Shown here piece after piece: positions 45,890 through 59,900 of a stretch of DNA of 64,000 nucleotides. The position numbers were made by a program, and so were the translations under genes. This DNA is from Elysia crispata (Eukaryota; Mollusca; Gastropoda; Plakobranchidae). The stretch is taken from NCBI GenBank assembly GCA_033675545.1, contig JAWDGP010002181.1, forward strand, positions 1 to 64,000, given 5' to 3'. The first letter of the stretch is position 1. Each line of letters starts with the position of its first letter. Under the pieces are notes generated by a model that saw only the letters and a list, made by a program, of their open reading frames with translations, searched no databases and was not told where the DNA came from.

Positions 45890-47400
45890 TGCCCCAGAGC
45901 AGCTAAACAGGGTCAGCTGATATATTATATTATTGGCAAAACTCTCAGTACCTGCTAAGCTCACGGATGAGGTCATCGGAGAAGGAAAATAACCCGCAAA
46001 ACTTATTGTATGTGGGTCGTTCGCGTTAATTTGCTAACATTCTTTACCCGGCAGTCCCTGGCAGGGTACCCATGATATCTCCCTCCCCCAACCCCCTTTT
46101 TTCAGGAAAGTTTGAGAAAGAGTGTAAGAAATCTCTTGTTCTTTGTACAGATATAATCGCATTTAAAGTGAAAAAAAATTACTGATAATGTTGAACATTA
46201 TATTAATACGTGGTGGTACTAATGGATAAAAATTGTAGCGCTTCTAAATCGAGACCTAACCTTTCCATTTTCTTGATATCTCAAACATTTTATACATGTA
46301 TCAGTATTGAATTCTAGGAAAAGAAAAAAATAACTGAGAAATGAGGGATAAAGTAAGGAGGAAAGAGTGTGAAAGTAAAAGCTTTGAGAGGTTAATGGTG
46401 GTACAGATACGGAGACAGAGAGAAGAAAAAGAGAGAGGCAGATGGAAAGAAAGAGAGAGACAGAGGAGAAGAAAGAGAGACACATAGACACACATGCAGA
46501 AGTAGATGAAGGAAAATAAGAGCCACAGAATGAAGGGCTGATTCGAGAATAAGAGAAAGACTACGAGTCTGAAATTCTTGAAAAGTATCTTTAGTTGCGT
46601 GTATTTGATGATTACCGATCAAGAAAGGAAGACAAGAGACCAAGAGGAAGCCGCAGTAAGACCGCGTTATATGACATGCAAGTTAAATTACATGGACTTT
46701 TCATTTTAAAAATGGCTTGGTTAAATTAAATTGGAAGATGTGAGGGGGGAAGCGAGGGGTTGGTTACAGAAAAGATGTATAAATAAGGGGTTAAAAAAAA
46801 CCTATATATTGTGTTTTTTCATTATTTCGTTTCAAAATATAAATAGGTTACTGCGCATTTAACAGGAGCATTTGGAACATGTTCAGCTTACTGCCATAAA
46901 TTAGAAGCATGAAAAGTTAATCAATTTCTTAGAATCTAAACATGGTGCATGGAAAACACAAGCAATTCCCATGCACTCGGCTCAAGCGAGATTGTGCAAG
47001 GATAAACATAATTTATCATTCTCTGAAAGTTATCAATCATACAGTTCATGTAATATCACTCAGTCTATGTTTTTTTTTTTTGTGCAGACAGAAACTCATC
47101 AAGAGAGTATCAAGGAAGGGAAGATGTAAAATAAACTGTGTAAAAAGAAGAGGCAATTTTGTTCGTTTTTTTTTTTTTTCTTTCAGAAACAAATTGTCAA
47201 GGATTTTGGGTTTTTCCAAAAATGCTAAAAACGTAAAAATATCAGAATAGATAGGAGAAAAAAAAAGAGTAATGGACTAGAGCATGAGGGAAAAAAAAAG
47301 AAGAAACAGGAAGAGAATAAGGTACACGAACAGAATAGAGAGAGGCAGAGAGAAAGAGAGAGAGAAAGGGAGAAAGAGAGAGAAGAGAAGAGAAGAGTAA
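45890..47400. other. Intergenic sequence with purine-rich tracts
   Basis: GAGAGA- and AGAAAG-type low-complexity stretches lie at 46340-46560 and 47250-47400. Ser/Leu-rich minus-strand frames across them are artefacts. No gene is supported. Confidence 0.5.
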
Positions 47401-47409
47401 AACAAGAAA

Positions 47410-49350
47410 CGCGATCCACGATTCACACTCAGGACGACGTTTTCTCGTGGACACTGGAGCTTAAGTTTCCGTTCTTCCTGCTTCCTATTTTAACAGACTT
47501 AGAGGCCCATCGGGTCATCTCCTTCAGGCGGCCAACGGGACCCAAATCCCAACATATGGGGCGCGACACGTCTCTTTATCTTTTAACGGTCATGCGATCG
47601 CATTTTTCAAGCTCACCTAACCTTCGCCGACGTCAAAACGCGCACTTCTAGGTTCCGATGTTTTTTAGGCAGCATAAACTCCTCGTAGATCTTCTGGGCC
47701 AACGCCCCAATCAGCAGGACCTTTGCTACCAAGTTGGCACCTATCGAGGCTGAGAGCAACAAGTTTCGCAAAATTGTTCAAGAGTTTCCTACGATACTTC
47801 CGCTCACATTTTCTTCGAATTCTGTGAAACATGGAATTCAGCATCACACCCCCACCGCAGGCCCTCCGGTTCATGCCCGCGCCCGCCGTTTAGCTCCAGA
47901 TAAACTTGCAGTTGCGAAGAGGGAGCCAATGGATATGGAGGAGATGGGTATCTCAAGAAAGTCCAGCAGCCCTTGGGTTTCACCACTCCATATAGTCCCT
48001 AATCCAAATGGAGGATAGCGTCCTCTTGGGGATTATCGCAAGCTCAATAACAACAGAACACCTGACCGTTATCCAATCCCACATGTCAAAGATTTCTCCA
48101 CACAACTGGCTAGTAAAACTGTCTTTTCAAAGATAGATCTGATTCGTGGTTACCACCTGGATGACATTGCCAAGACTGCCATCATCACACCAATTGGTCT
48201 GTATGAATTTTTTGCTGGTGACTTTTGGTTTGAGAAAGGCGGCCCAAGCTTTCCAGTGCCTAAAGGACTCAGTACTTCAAACCGTGAGTTACGCCTTTGT
48301 CTACCTAGACGATATATTGGTGGCAACCTCTCCGGAGCAGGACCACATGGCTGACATACGCACTGTCTGCGGCCGGTTACAAGACTTTGGTCTAGCTGTG
48401 CGTCTAGAAAAATGCCTGTTTGGTCAGAAGTCCAAGATTTCCTTGGCCATCAAGTATCACCGTTTGGATCCATCCCATTCCCATCTATTATCAAAGTCAT
48501 TGAGGAATTTCCGAGACCGCTCACAGTCAAGGGTTTGCAAGAATTTCTGGGTATGATAAATTTTTACAACCGATTCAATCCTAAGGCTGCCGCGCTCTTT
48601 CAACCATTTCATGGCGCTCTAAAAAATCACAAACCTTACCAGACTCTCAACTGGACAGATGTCATGAATGAAGCGTTCCTTCCCAGTAAGGGAGCTCTGG
48701 TTGGCGCCACCATGTTCAGTTCCCACCTCACCTGGCTCGACCATCTCATTGACGAGCGATGCCTCTGATCGAGTTATCGTAGCTGTCTTGGAACACTACG
48801 TCAAAAATTCATGGCAACCTCTTGCTTTCTTCAGCAAGCAAATTCGTCCACCATAACAGAAGTACAGCACATTCGACAGAGAACTTCTGAGACTGTACCT
48901 AGCAGTTCGACACTTTTGATTCTTCTTGGAAAGAAGACCGTTCACAGAATTTACCGATGACAAACCTTTAGTTGGTTTCATGTCGAAAGTTTCAGATCCG
49001 TGGACTGTGCGCCAACTACGCCATCTTGCCTATATCTCTGAATTCTCCTCCGACATCAAACACATCTCTGGGAAGGCCAACATCGCTGCAGACTGCCTTT
49101 CACCACAGTCCCAATGAGCACTGTCAGGATGGTATAGACTATGAAGCAATGGTATAAGAACAGCCCATGATGCAGAGATGCAGGCTTTCTATACGGCTGT
49201 TACAGGTCTCGAGGTAGTGCCTACTACATGTCACAATGCAGGACGAGTTCTGGTATGTGATGTGTCCATTGGTCAGCCCAGACGAATTGTCCCGCGGTCA
49301 TTTCAGCCTCAAGTCTTCGAAAAAATCCACAACCTTCCACACCCTGGGCA
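47410..49350 (+). mobile_element. Ty3/Gypsy-type retroelement pol fossil
   Basis: Similarity to an aspartic protease, reverse transcriptase (including the YLDDIL catalytic motif), RNase H and the beginning of an integrase follow in the usual Ty3/Gypsy order. The copy is broken at numerous places and has no recognisable gag. It ends abruptly against the (CTA)n tract, so most of the integrase and any 3' LTR are missing. No LTRs were found on either side. The mixture of well-preserved motifs and many breaks suggests an old but not ancient insertion. Confidence 0.9.
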
Positions 49351-49361
49351 AAAATTAAACG

Positions 49362-49768
<407 letters not shown>

Positions 49769-50019
49769 CAAGTTTTTACTTTTTTCTTTTTTCTTCAGAA
49801 ATAAAGTATAAGCTGATTTTTTTTCAGCTCACCTGCTTGCATTTGGAAGTGATGCAAGGTCTACGGAAAAAGTGTTTTAATTAAACAAAGCAAATAATAC
49901 AAGCAATTAAATTTAATGAAAAATAATAAAAAAAAAAAAAGAACCATAGTTATACACAAAAAATCTTCGATATTTTACCAACATAGTTTTGTTTAATCTA
50001 GCTTTAATATAAAAAGGAA

Positions 50020-50470
50020 AAATAATAAAAAATGAAACAGATAATAATAATAAAGATGAAAAAGATAATAACAATAATTATCCTAAAAATAAAAATGATC
50101 ATAAAAATAATGGTCATAAAGGTAACAAATATAATAATCATAAAGATACTCATACAGATGAGATAAAGATATTGATAACAAAGATATACAACACAATAGA
50201 GATAAAGATAATAATCGATAAAGATGCTAAATATATAAAAGATAAGGTAATAAAGTTTATAGTCATAAACCATAATAATAAAAAGTTAAGAAATATTTGA
50301 AAAAATATTATCATTGAAATAATGAAAATGATAAAGATAATCATATTAAAAACAAGAATGATAGTGATCCTAAACAAAGCAAAGACTATGAATAGAATTG
50401 TATTCAAGATCATAAAGATAATGTTATAAAAAATAATAAAGATAAAGATATTAAAGAAAAAAAAGATAAT
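50020..50470. repeat. Low-complexity 'aaagataat' region
   Basis: About 450 bases almost without G+C other than scattered GAT and CAT, built of irregular GATAA, AATAAA and CATAAA words. It resembles a decayed tri- or hexanucleotide repeat. Ile/Phe-rich minus-strand frames are artefacts. Confidence 0.8.
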
Positions 50471-51330
50471 GAATCAAATGTAATAAAAAGAAGAACATAA
50501 CCGGTGAAAACGACTTGCCTTTATTAATTGATACAAAGTAAGATGCGACAGTATTGTCAATATGCAGTACATGAGTGCAGATTCTAGAAAAAAAAACTTT
50601 ATTATTCATCTTTCTTTCAATTTTGATAATGATATTTGTATCGTTTTTGGGTTGCTATTGTAATGAAAGACTTGGAACAGACGACCATAATTATAAAGAA
50701 AATATATGCTGGAAAATTAAAAAAAAAAGTCAAGAATACTTGATTATAACGTAGGGCTTGCTGCTACCAGTGATTTTTTTTTATTTTTTTTAGATGCAGG
50801 GAGTTAGAATATGAAGATTTCTTAAATATTCAAATCTCCATAAATTTTACCTTTGATTTCATTCGTCTGCGCTCTTTGATCAAAATCGATTTATTACATA
50901 GAGCTGTTTTAAGCTTCTTGTCATCGAAAGAAAGTTTGCTGTGACCAAAACTGATATGGCGGTCGACCTTAGAGACCGTAAAAACGAAAGGACAAAAAAG
51001 GTGGCGTATTCACTCAGTCTGAACATATGTGGTTCTACCACTTGTTCAATTTTCTGGCATCTGTTTAATAGCAGTGCTTTTCTGACCTTGGCAGCCATGA
51101 TCTACTTGGCAAGTAGATTTCTAGATCCCTTACTTTCAAATATATCGACGGACCACATTATGTCACATTATATTATTAACGATTAATGGGATCCGATGCA
51201 TTGACTAAAAAGAGTTGGCACGTTTAACTAGCGTGGCCTGTGCTCAAGTATGTAGATCTACACAATTTAGCTTTGATGAAAAATGAGAATCAAGACATTT
51301 TTTTTTCTTTCGCATATCTTGAAATAAAAA
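50471..51330. other. Intergenic sequence without a supported gene
   Basis: Two opposite short frames at 50880-51186 overlap each other in GC-richer sequence, but neither shows a domain or splice context. Confidence 0.35.
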
Positions 51331-51332
51331 AT

Positions 51333-51419
<87 letters not shown>
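51333..51419. repeat. (AC)n(AT)n microsatellite
   Basis: About ten AC units followed by about 33 AT units. Confidence 0.97.
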
Positions 51420-51423
<4 letters not shown>

Positions 51424-53190
51424 AAAGAGAGAGAAAAGTGTACGTATATTGTCACTATTGTTTGACAAATACAAGGTGCAATGAACATTTTCATCATTTC
51501 CCACCTTTATGTTTATGTGGCAAAAAAATCATAAAGCGCTGTTAAAAAGGGCGTTAATTATATGAGAGGTATACCGCGAATATTGACGGGTTCAAGTTGA
51601 ATTGGTAGTTTTATAGATACAGACTTAGGCCTAAAAATGCAAGAACGTAACAGCTCACGGAGGTAAAAATGCTTTGTCCAGGCCTACAGAAAGCCGAAAT
51701 AAGTGATCTAGTGACATTTATTAAAAACATCTAACTGGGCCCCATAGAATCTTATACAAGGTTTGGTAGTATCTGGTCATAGTATTTCTGGAGTCACAAC
51801 TATGCAAAACAGATACTCTAAGATTTTACCAGTCTTACATAATAACTATGGCGTCTTTTTTTCATTTAAATTTGATTCTAGATTCACTTTAAAAATGTTC
51901 AAACTTCAAGTTTCTTTTCTTTATGACGCTGGTTAAAATGAATTGCCTCTTATTATCACCTTTCCTTAAGATTATGACTTTTTCCACAAAACAAAGAGTG
52001 ATTGTTGTGATCAGTGGAAATGTTTTAAGTTGCAGGGTTTAATAACAAATGAAAATTGTTGAAGAAAAGGAGCAGCATGATTATGACTAATAAGGATGCT
52101 ATGAGCAAAGAGAGAAACTAAGACAGAAAGTGTGTAGGAATAATTGATTATTCCACTTGACCTGCACATTATTATTAGTTGGTCTTTTTTTTATTTACAA
52201 TAAATTTGTCTATGCAAAATCTCACAGGACAAGATTGAAAGAAAAATCGGTTACTGTTCTGTGTGGCTTGAAGTTACTTCGGCTGCTCCAACAATGACCT
52301 GGCGAGTACTTTTGTTTACATTTTAAAATCATCCATATTAACTAGAACCACCACTTGGTGTGTTAAACTACTTTTATAAAACTATAACAGAACAATCAAA
52401 GATATGTAATCTCAAATCATTTTTAAATAAAGACATGTTTAAAGAAATAAGTCATTATTGCCTGTAAATCTACTATGGACGCAAAAAATACTAATAGACG
52501 CCATGGCCAAATAAATTGCAACACAAGAGAAATTGGTTGTGAAATAACTGAGAAAGAATGATTCACTTTAATGAATTCACTATTCATCACTCAATTTTTT
52601 GGACATTTTGTACAAGTAAAGGGTTTTTGAAATTATACAGTGACAAGCCTGTAGCTGTCTTTAAACTTTAAAATCAAGGAGTGAAACAGTTCAAAAGCAC
52701 CTTCTTAAGAAAGTATGATATTATCCGCCAAAACAGTAAACAATTACATTAAAAATTTTTCAAACCAACACAGTCACCAGTATTCTTTTTTTTTTTTTTT
52801 TATCAATAATAAGGTTAGAAATTTGACGTTGAAGGGACTTATTCCCCTTCAATTATTTTACAAAATTGAAGTAGATAGAACTTTGTAATTCTAGCACCAC
52901 TATACAGTTACCACAGATACAAAGATTCTGTGTGCAAAATCGGTGCTAAAAATGAACTAATTTTAAGTCAATATTCGAGTCTCAAACTATGTTGACTGAA
53001 AGATCTAATGCCCCCAAAATACGACATAAAGTGAAAAAAGGCAGAGGGGGAAAAACCACTCTAGATCTAGTACAGTGTCTGAAAATTCTTCCATCAATTT
53101 TTTTAGAGGATCCAGGGTGTAGATAAAACTTTGTAACTCTCGGCTGGCGATGTAATCAGTAAACTATTATGAGATTATAATATTAACTCC
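51420..53190. other. AT-rich intergenic sequence without a supported gene
   Basis: Nothing beyond chance short frames and a poly-T run near 52785 was recognised. Confidence 0.45.
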
Positions 53191-53211
53191 ACCGCCCGGA
53201 AAACTTGTCTT

Positions 53212-53400
53212 TCACTCAAGATTATGAATCTTTTCACGCGATGTCTTTCTCTTCTTTTACAAGTTTAAGTGTTAAGGTTTGATGTTAGTTAGAATGAGCC
53301 CCCTCTTTTTGTCTTCTTTCGCTCAAGATTATGAATCTTTTCACGCGATGCCCTCCTTTGCTCTACAGGCTAAGGTTTTCAGGTTTGATGCTGATTAAAA
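53212..53400 (+). repeat. Two-copy tandem duplication, 107-bp period
   Basis: 'ctcaagattatgaatctttt' followed by 'cacgcgatg' begins at 53215 and again at 53322. Both copies continue to a 'taaggttt...gatg' and 'aatg' segment. Confidence 0.85.
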
Positions 53401-53774
53401 TGGCTTTTTTCTCTTTGTCACTGGCTTTCTTTCATTCTATCTCCGTTTTCTTTCTTTGTCTCCGTATTTTTTTCTAAATCTTTCCTTCCCTGCTAAGTTG
53501 TACGCTATGTCTGTTTCTGTTTGACTGTAGACATTTTTCTTTTTTTTTGTCTTTCTTTATCTTTCTTCTTAAATGTCATTCTACCTGCCGAAACATATCT
53601 ATTTGTCTTTCTTTCTGTCAGGATCTCTCTGGATCTGTTTACTTTTTCTCTAGTTATATCACTATCTTATATTTGTTGGATTTTTGCTGCTTAATCAGCT
53701 TGCCTGTCTGTAAGTCTATCTCTATGTCTGTCTGTCTCTATCTCAGAGATTGTCTCTGCGTCTGTCTGCTGCAT

Positions 53775-53777
53775 GGC

Positions 53778-53818
<41 letters not shown>

Positions 53819-53823
53819 CTCTC

Positions 53824-53881
<58 letters not shown>

Positions 53882-53883
53882 GC
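53775..53883. repeat. (TCTG)n(TC)n microsatellite
   Basis: TCTG units at about 53778-53808 are followed by TC units to about 53880. Ser-Leu, Cys-Leu and Arg-Glu frames are artefacts. Confidence 0.97.
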
Positions 53884-55120
53884 TCATTCCCTTTATCTTT
53901 TGCACCGGATGTATAACTGCACAGAACCGTCAAACTAAAGATTAGATTAAATCTCCGAAGAGATTTGGGTTAATCCTTTCCACCAACCAGTGCCAACAGC
54001 TACCTTAATCCCAGCGATGAAAGGCCTAATTATGGTCACTCACCGACCATTTAACCTGCACATCCGTGCCTGGGGGATTATCTTCAGTCGAGGCGGAGCT
54101 CTGGATTAGGTCCGAAACTCGATAGCCAGAGAATATTCCTGACACGTATGCCTAATTAATCCACGATCATAACAAGTGCTTTTACAGAGCAGCTAGAAGT
54201 ACTACTAGTTCTTCCAAATAGGTTTACATTGCCTGGTTGCCCTAAATCTTTTACGGACCTACAGCTTAATCCCTTTTCTAACAATTTTTATCAGAAAGTA
54301 AATGGAGTATCGCCCATTTTGTTTATTGAAGATTATAAAAATATGTTACGCATAGAGCGGACAAATTTTGGACTCCGTTGAAGTGTTGTATGTAGGCTGA
54401 CATTCAGTAAACAGCTTATTCGAGGGAATCACGATATTAACTGTTTCAATATCGCCTAAATCAAGAACGTATAATATTTCGGCTCAGTGTTTGATCGGAC
54501 GTCATAGAACGGTTAACATCCGATCCTAGATGCACGATTTGGCCGAATCACGGAGCGCCTTTCCGGTTGTCACTCTCGGATTCTACAGATGTGCTTGGTG
54601 TTTATTCATATAAAAACCTTGGTCTTTCTGGAGCACTTGGCACTGACATAAATCATGCTTCGAAAGCATGTATTTTATTGATGTTTGAATCTTAAGGGAT
54701 ACTGCTTTGCTTTGAATTTTACTCGAGGTACGTGAATATTAGTGTTTCTTCCGTATTTACAAGTGACTTTTTAATGGTGGGTCTTACAAATAATGCTGTC
54801 TTATTACAAGGACGGACTAGGAACTTTTGTGATCTTAGATTTAGAAACCTATCGAACGTATAGTTACGATTTCTATGGATAGTTACCTATGGTTTGATAC
54901 AGATCCTGAGAGTGTGTTTTTTTCTCCTTTAAGCCAAAAAATTATTATGCACTCAAGAAATTTGAATAAAATTGATAACTTATGAGCACTACTTTCCACT
55001 AATCGTCTTAAAGCACTTGTATACTAACCGAATGCAGTTTATTGCTCCTGTAACGCTAATCTTATGCGATGTAGGAGAGAAAAACTGTTATCAGGTTTGA
55101 AAAGAATATGAACACACTCT
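53884..55120. other. Intergenic sequence, moderate GC, no supported gene
   Basis: No exon with splice context or domain similarity was recognised. Confidence 0.4.
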
Positions 55121-55122
55121 GT

Positions 55123-55430
55123 CGTTTCCACATTTATAAGATGCGAAAAATGCACTAACTGATGAGTCATTTCCACGCTTATAAGATGCGAAAACTACGT
55201 CAATATTATTGGTGAGTCATTTCCGGCCGCGCTTATAAGATGTGAAAACTACGTCAATATTATTGGTGAGTCATTTCCGGCCGCGCTTATAAGATGTGAA
55301 AACTACGTCAATATTATTGGTGAGTCATTTCCGGCCGCGCTTATAAGATGTGAAAACTACGTTAATTGGTGAGTCATTTCCGGTCGCGCTTATAAGATGT
55401 GAAAACTACGTTAATTGGTGAGTTGATGAG
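55123..55430 (+). promoter_or_regulatory. Tandem array of composite motif units (AP-1/ETS/CRE/CCAAT-like)
   Basis: Six units follow each other. TGAGTCA starts at 55163, 55213, 55267, 55321 and 55370, and a changed TGAGTTG lies at 55419, giving periods of 50, 54, 54, 49 and 49 bases. Each central unit contains TGAGTCATTTCCGG (an AP-1 site abutting an ETS-type TTCCGG), CTTATAAGATG, TACGTCA (CRE-like; TACGTTA in the last two) and ATTGG (inverted CCAAT) just before the next AP-1 site. The last two units share a 5-base deletion. The array lies about 0.9-1.2 kb upstream of the GPR156-like start codon. Repetition is seen directly; an enhancer role is inference. Confidence 0.7.
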
Positions 55431-56170
55431 GTCAGAAACAAGCAATTATGGACTCCATCGACACTACACGCTACTCATATATACATGAAAATTGGTCCTG
55501 TAGGCGACTTTACATGATGTTTTTAAATTAAAAAATGACATGTAAGGATAACTTTTGTTTTCAGTTTTTATGGTTCGTAATACTGACTTAAACCACTTTA
55601 TTCCGTTTAAATTCTTCTAGGCTCAAGTACATAAAGGATAAACATTTACAAAATATTAAAAATAAAATTGCAAGGAGAAAAAGCTTTATCTAGATCAACT
55701 TATTATGTAAAATATGACCAATTAAGATACGTAGCATATTTGTCAAGGTTCTGCAATTGGATAAGAAGAATTGTTCTTTTCGTCTATTTTCTTGTTACAA
55801 AAAATCAAAGAATAAGGCTATTTAAATGTTTACCAGACGTATAAAGTGAATTACGACTTCTTGTAATTCTGGTTTCCTAATCTCCAAAAAAAAAAAAATG
55901 TAAAATCTTAATTTTTATTTATTGTTATTGTAAGGAGCCGACAACCCTATCACACATTCATAACGCCTCATTTTGATCTGTTGGTTATTGCGGGATTACC
56001 CACCCAATCATTTAGTTTTATTTTGTTTTTGTTTTGTTTTTTTAATCGAATTCATTGTACTAAGCCATCCTGTTTTCACGGGGCTGCACAAAAAAAAAAA
56101 GAAAAATGCAGATTTTTATGATATGTAAGGAATTGGAAGGTGCACGTTGAAATGACACAACTTTGAGATC
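55431..56170. other. AT-rich 5' flank of the GPR156-like gene
   Basis: No exon was recognised. Poly-A runs lie near 55887 and 56091. Confidence 0.45.
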
Positions 56171-56180
56171 TATATAAAAG
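56171..56180 (+). promoter_or_regulatory. TATA box of the GPR156-like gene
   Basis: TATATAAAAG matches the TATA consensus and lies 197 bases before the chosen start codon. Transcription would begin near 56200. The leader would then contain an ATG at 56216 in good context (AAAATGG). That ATG opens a 90-codon frame overlapping the true start in another frame, a possible brake on translation. Confidence 0.45.
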
Positions 56181-56367
56181 CTGGAGAAAGAAAAGATATG
56201 AAACTTTGAATCAAAATGGCTTTAAAAAAACACCAACAAAAAAAAACAAAACAAAACAAAAAGCAAACAAACAAAACAACAACAACAATAATAACAACAT
56301 CACTGCGAACACTTTTTACAACTTTTCCTTCACTATATGAGAACATCATTTTTGATATCTTATCAAG

Positions 56368-56558
56368 ATGGCGAGAATACAGCCGGAAGTTGCTCGACTT
56401 TGCAACACTTCCTGGACAACCCCTAGCGACTTACTTTCAGAGCGCCATCTACAGAGGACGCACTCCGCCGTGTATATTCTGGCCGTAGCCCTGGGCTGTA
56501 TATCCCTGGCCCTGTCTGTGGCGTGTCTGATCTTCAATGTCCTGTCGAGAAACAACAG
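56368..56558 (+). CDS. GPR156: GPR156-like exon 1: N-terminus and TM1
   Basis: Residues 1-63 plus two bases. One sequon (Asn13 in CNTSW) lies in the short ectodomain; TM1 is AVYILAVALGCISLALSVAC. It ends SRNN-AG before GTGTGT; phase 2. Confidence 0.85.
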
Positions 56559-56870
56559 GTGTGTGTAGTTCACTAGGCAAAATAGAGCTCAAGAGTGATT
56601 GCCATGAGGATCAATAGAATTTGATATAACAGTTTGACCATTAACAATTATATAAAATCTCTAAAAAAAAAAAAAAAACAGAAAAAAAAAACAAAAACAA
56701 AAAGAAACAAAACTGGTACATACTTTCCTGAACAAGACAACAGATTCATGTTTTCAATACTGAAAAACTGATTTGTATCTTTATTTCTTTGAATTATTGT
56801 GACAATTTATTGATGAGAAAGTAATTATCTAAAACGACTTAGTCCCCTCCACCCCCCTCAAATAATAATA

Positions 56871-56943
<73 letters not shown>

Positions 56944-59900
56944 TAATAATAATAATAATGGTTATCATAATAATACTGAAGTTTTAAAGATGATTATTGG
57001 TCACATTATCATTGCAAAATAAACCTTCTTTTAGTCTTAAATTTTGAGTGAATGACTATAAGGAAGATCAACATTGTACATTTCATTTTATCTATTTTTC
57101 GAAAAATTCATCAATAGAGACAAAAACGCTCAGTCATTAATATTTTTCTTTAGGGTGGTGAAAATGTCCAGTCCTCGACTCAATATTGTCATAGCTTGCG
57201 GAGGGATACTTGGAAGCTGCGTCTGCATGATGCTGGCCGCGGACTACTTTCTAGACACCTCTATGGCGATAGGTCATTTAGTTTGCCAGGTAAAAGCAGT
57301 TGTGGCTCGTTTTGCTTTTTCATAAGTCTCGCCGATTTGACAAGTCTAAAAGTTGTGGTTAAGCGGTAGTTAAGAACGTCAAAAATCTCACGCTACAGTG
57401 AACATCAAAATTATTGCAAATTGTGTCTGCAGCACATGATGTAAAAGCAAAGGATACCGTTATGGTTTTGGAGTACATCTATACACAATATACTAAAATA
57501 CTTGAAGTACATGTATATGTAATTTACTTAAATACTTGAAGTACATATCTTCACAATTTTGTTAATTAATTGAAATACGTGTACATATAAATTTACTAAA
57601 AAGGTTATTTTCTCAGTAAGTTTCCCCTGTGCTCACCTGTGCTCTTTTTTCTATAACAGGCTAGAGCAGCTCTGCTAGCCGTGTCCTTCACCTTAGTGTT
57701 TGGGCCCATGGTTGGCAAAACATGGCGAGTCAATCAGATCTTTAGACTTGCAGGAGCAAAGCGAGTGGTAATATATATATTATATATGAGTGTGTTATGT
57801 TTTTGTTTTCATGACTATAATTGATTTTGGGCACCTGCTTGCGGCTAAACTTACTTCTTTTTGGATTATTACAATGTCTTAAAATTAGAAAAGTATTAAC
57901 AATAGATATAGATAAAACATCTCTTAGCAATCTGTTTTGTGGAGCTTTTGATTTTTCCAATTACTGTATACGGTCCGAGCACATTGTGGATAAAATCCAA
58001 TCATTCAAATATTTCATTTATAGTTTTTTTAACATGGAAATGGCTTTTCTTTCAATCGGTTTTTGCTTAAATTATTATCATATTTTGATTAAATAAAACT
58101 ATTGATTTTACTATTTTCCAGCTTATATAGTGTAAATGTGTGTTATAGCTTCAATGTAAAGTTTCAATGTTTTTTTTTTTCTTTTTTTTTCTTGGACTTA
58201 GATTATCAAAGACGTGAGATTAGTGGCATTCACGACCATCTTGCTCTGTGTGGACATCATCTGGACATTACTGTGGAACTTCCTGGACCCGCTGGAGTTT
58301 ACCTCCATAGTTGTTTTCGACAAGGTGATAACCTCACTCTGCATTTTTTTACTGTAATATTGAAAAAAATCATTTTATTAAACTGTGAGTAATCTACTCA
58401 TGAGAGAAACATATCCGCCGAACGTAAAATTGGTGACGTTTATCTGAATCAAACATATTATAGTGATTATAAAATGATGGTCATGACGATGATGTAGAGC
58501 TATTGTGATACGGATAGTTAACGGATCAAACTACGAAATCCATTAGGAAAGATTGAGGTGACGCTGGAGGAAACGCTTGAGCGGAGCTGATGGCAGAAGA
58601 GAGACGAGAAGTAGAATGAAAACACATCACAATGCAAAGTGATTTCAGTTTAGTATAATGTCCATTCATTATTTGATAATTTCTCAGGGCAGGGAAATCT
58701 CCGCATCCACGAGCATCCTGTCAACCAGTAGCGGCACCATGATGCTGAGCAGCTCCAGCCCATCGGTGAGCACAGTGGCAGGCTGTGCTAGCGGCTGGAG
58801 CAGCCTGTGGCTGGCAGGCGTGCTCCTCTACAAGGCGCCTTTCCTGGTGTGGGGACTCCGCGAGGCCTGGTGGACGCGTGGACATATCCTGCCAGCCATC
58901 AATGACTCGGCATGCCTGGCCTACAGGTAACTCATATACATGAATATAGGACCATTGAGATGTCACATGATCAAGTGAATTTCGTGTCAGCTAACTTTAT
59001 TTCCATATAAGTGAATGACAGCTAGCTGCTAACTAATTAAGATTCTGCATTTTAAACGCAGCACTGTTGTTCAAAGGTTCAATATGCGAGGCCATTATAA
59101 TAAGCTTCCAGTATCGGCTTTAGATAAGACTCTCTTGTTTATGTCAATAGTAAAAAAACAGCAAGTAAAGCTTAGGTAGCTGCGAGAAATTAGATTTTTA
59201 AATACACATTCTGAAGGCCAAAACAGCGGAAAGATTTAGAAGAGTTAATTGACAAGCAAAACGATGCAAGAATAAATATTAAAGAAAACAAGCGGAAGAA
59301 TATCAAGCTTTAATATTTGGTACCGATTATAGATTTTCATTAGAAGAAACAGCTAGAAGTATAGATTGAAAAAAAAGATGCTTTATGTATTGAAGGTGAA
59401 CTTTTTTAGTCGAATATTTCCTCTTTTTGATTACAATAGACATAACAAACATAAACTTAAAATTTTCTCTTTTTTCTACAGTTCCATAACGACTGCAGCG
59501 GCCATGCTGGTTTATTTAATGGTAGATGGAGCTTTCCGAAAGTGGCCGACAGTTGTCTACGCATGCGCATTGGCCTCTATCTGGATAAGCGTTATGATGG
59601 CAATTAGCTTTGTTTTCATTCCAAAGGTAGGCCTATGCAGCCTAAAAAAGGGGGAAAAACGTTAAAATTTAAAAAACTTAAAAAAATTTGTTGCCACTCA
59701 CTTTCCACATAGATATATCGTTGTCCTGAAAAACTTAATAGTTTTGTAAAACGCTAAGATATTTTAGTACGCGAAGTTTGTATTTTGCATATTGAAAAAT
59801 CAATAGTCTAAAAAATTAAAGGAATAGGTCAACGAACCACAAGACTTAATCGGATAAATTTATGGTGAAGAAATGACTTTATGGCCCACATGCATCAATT

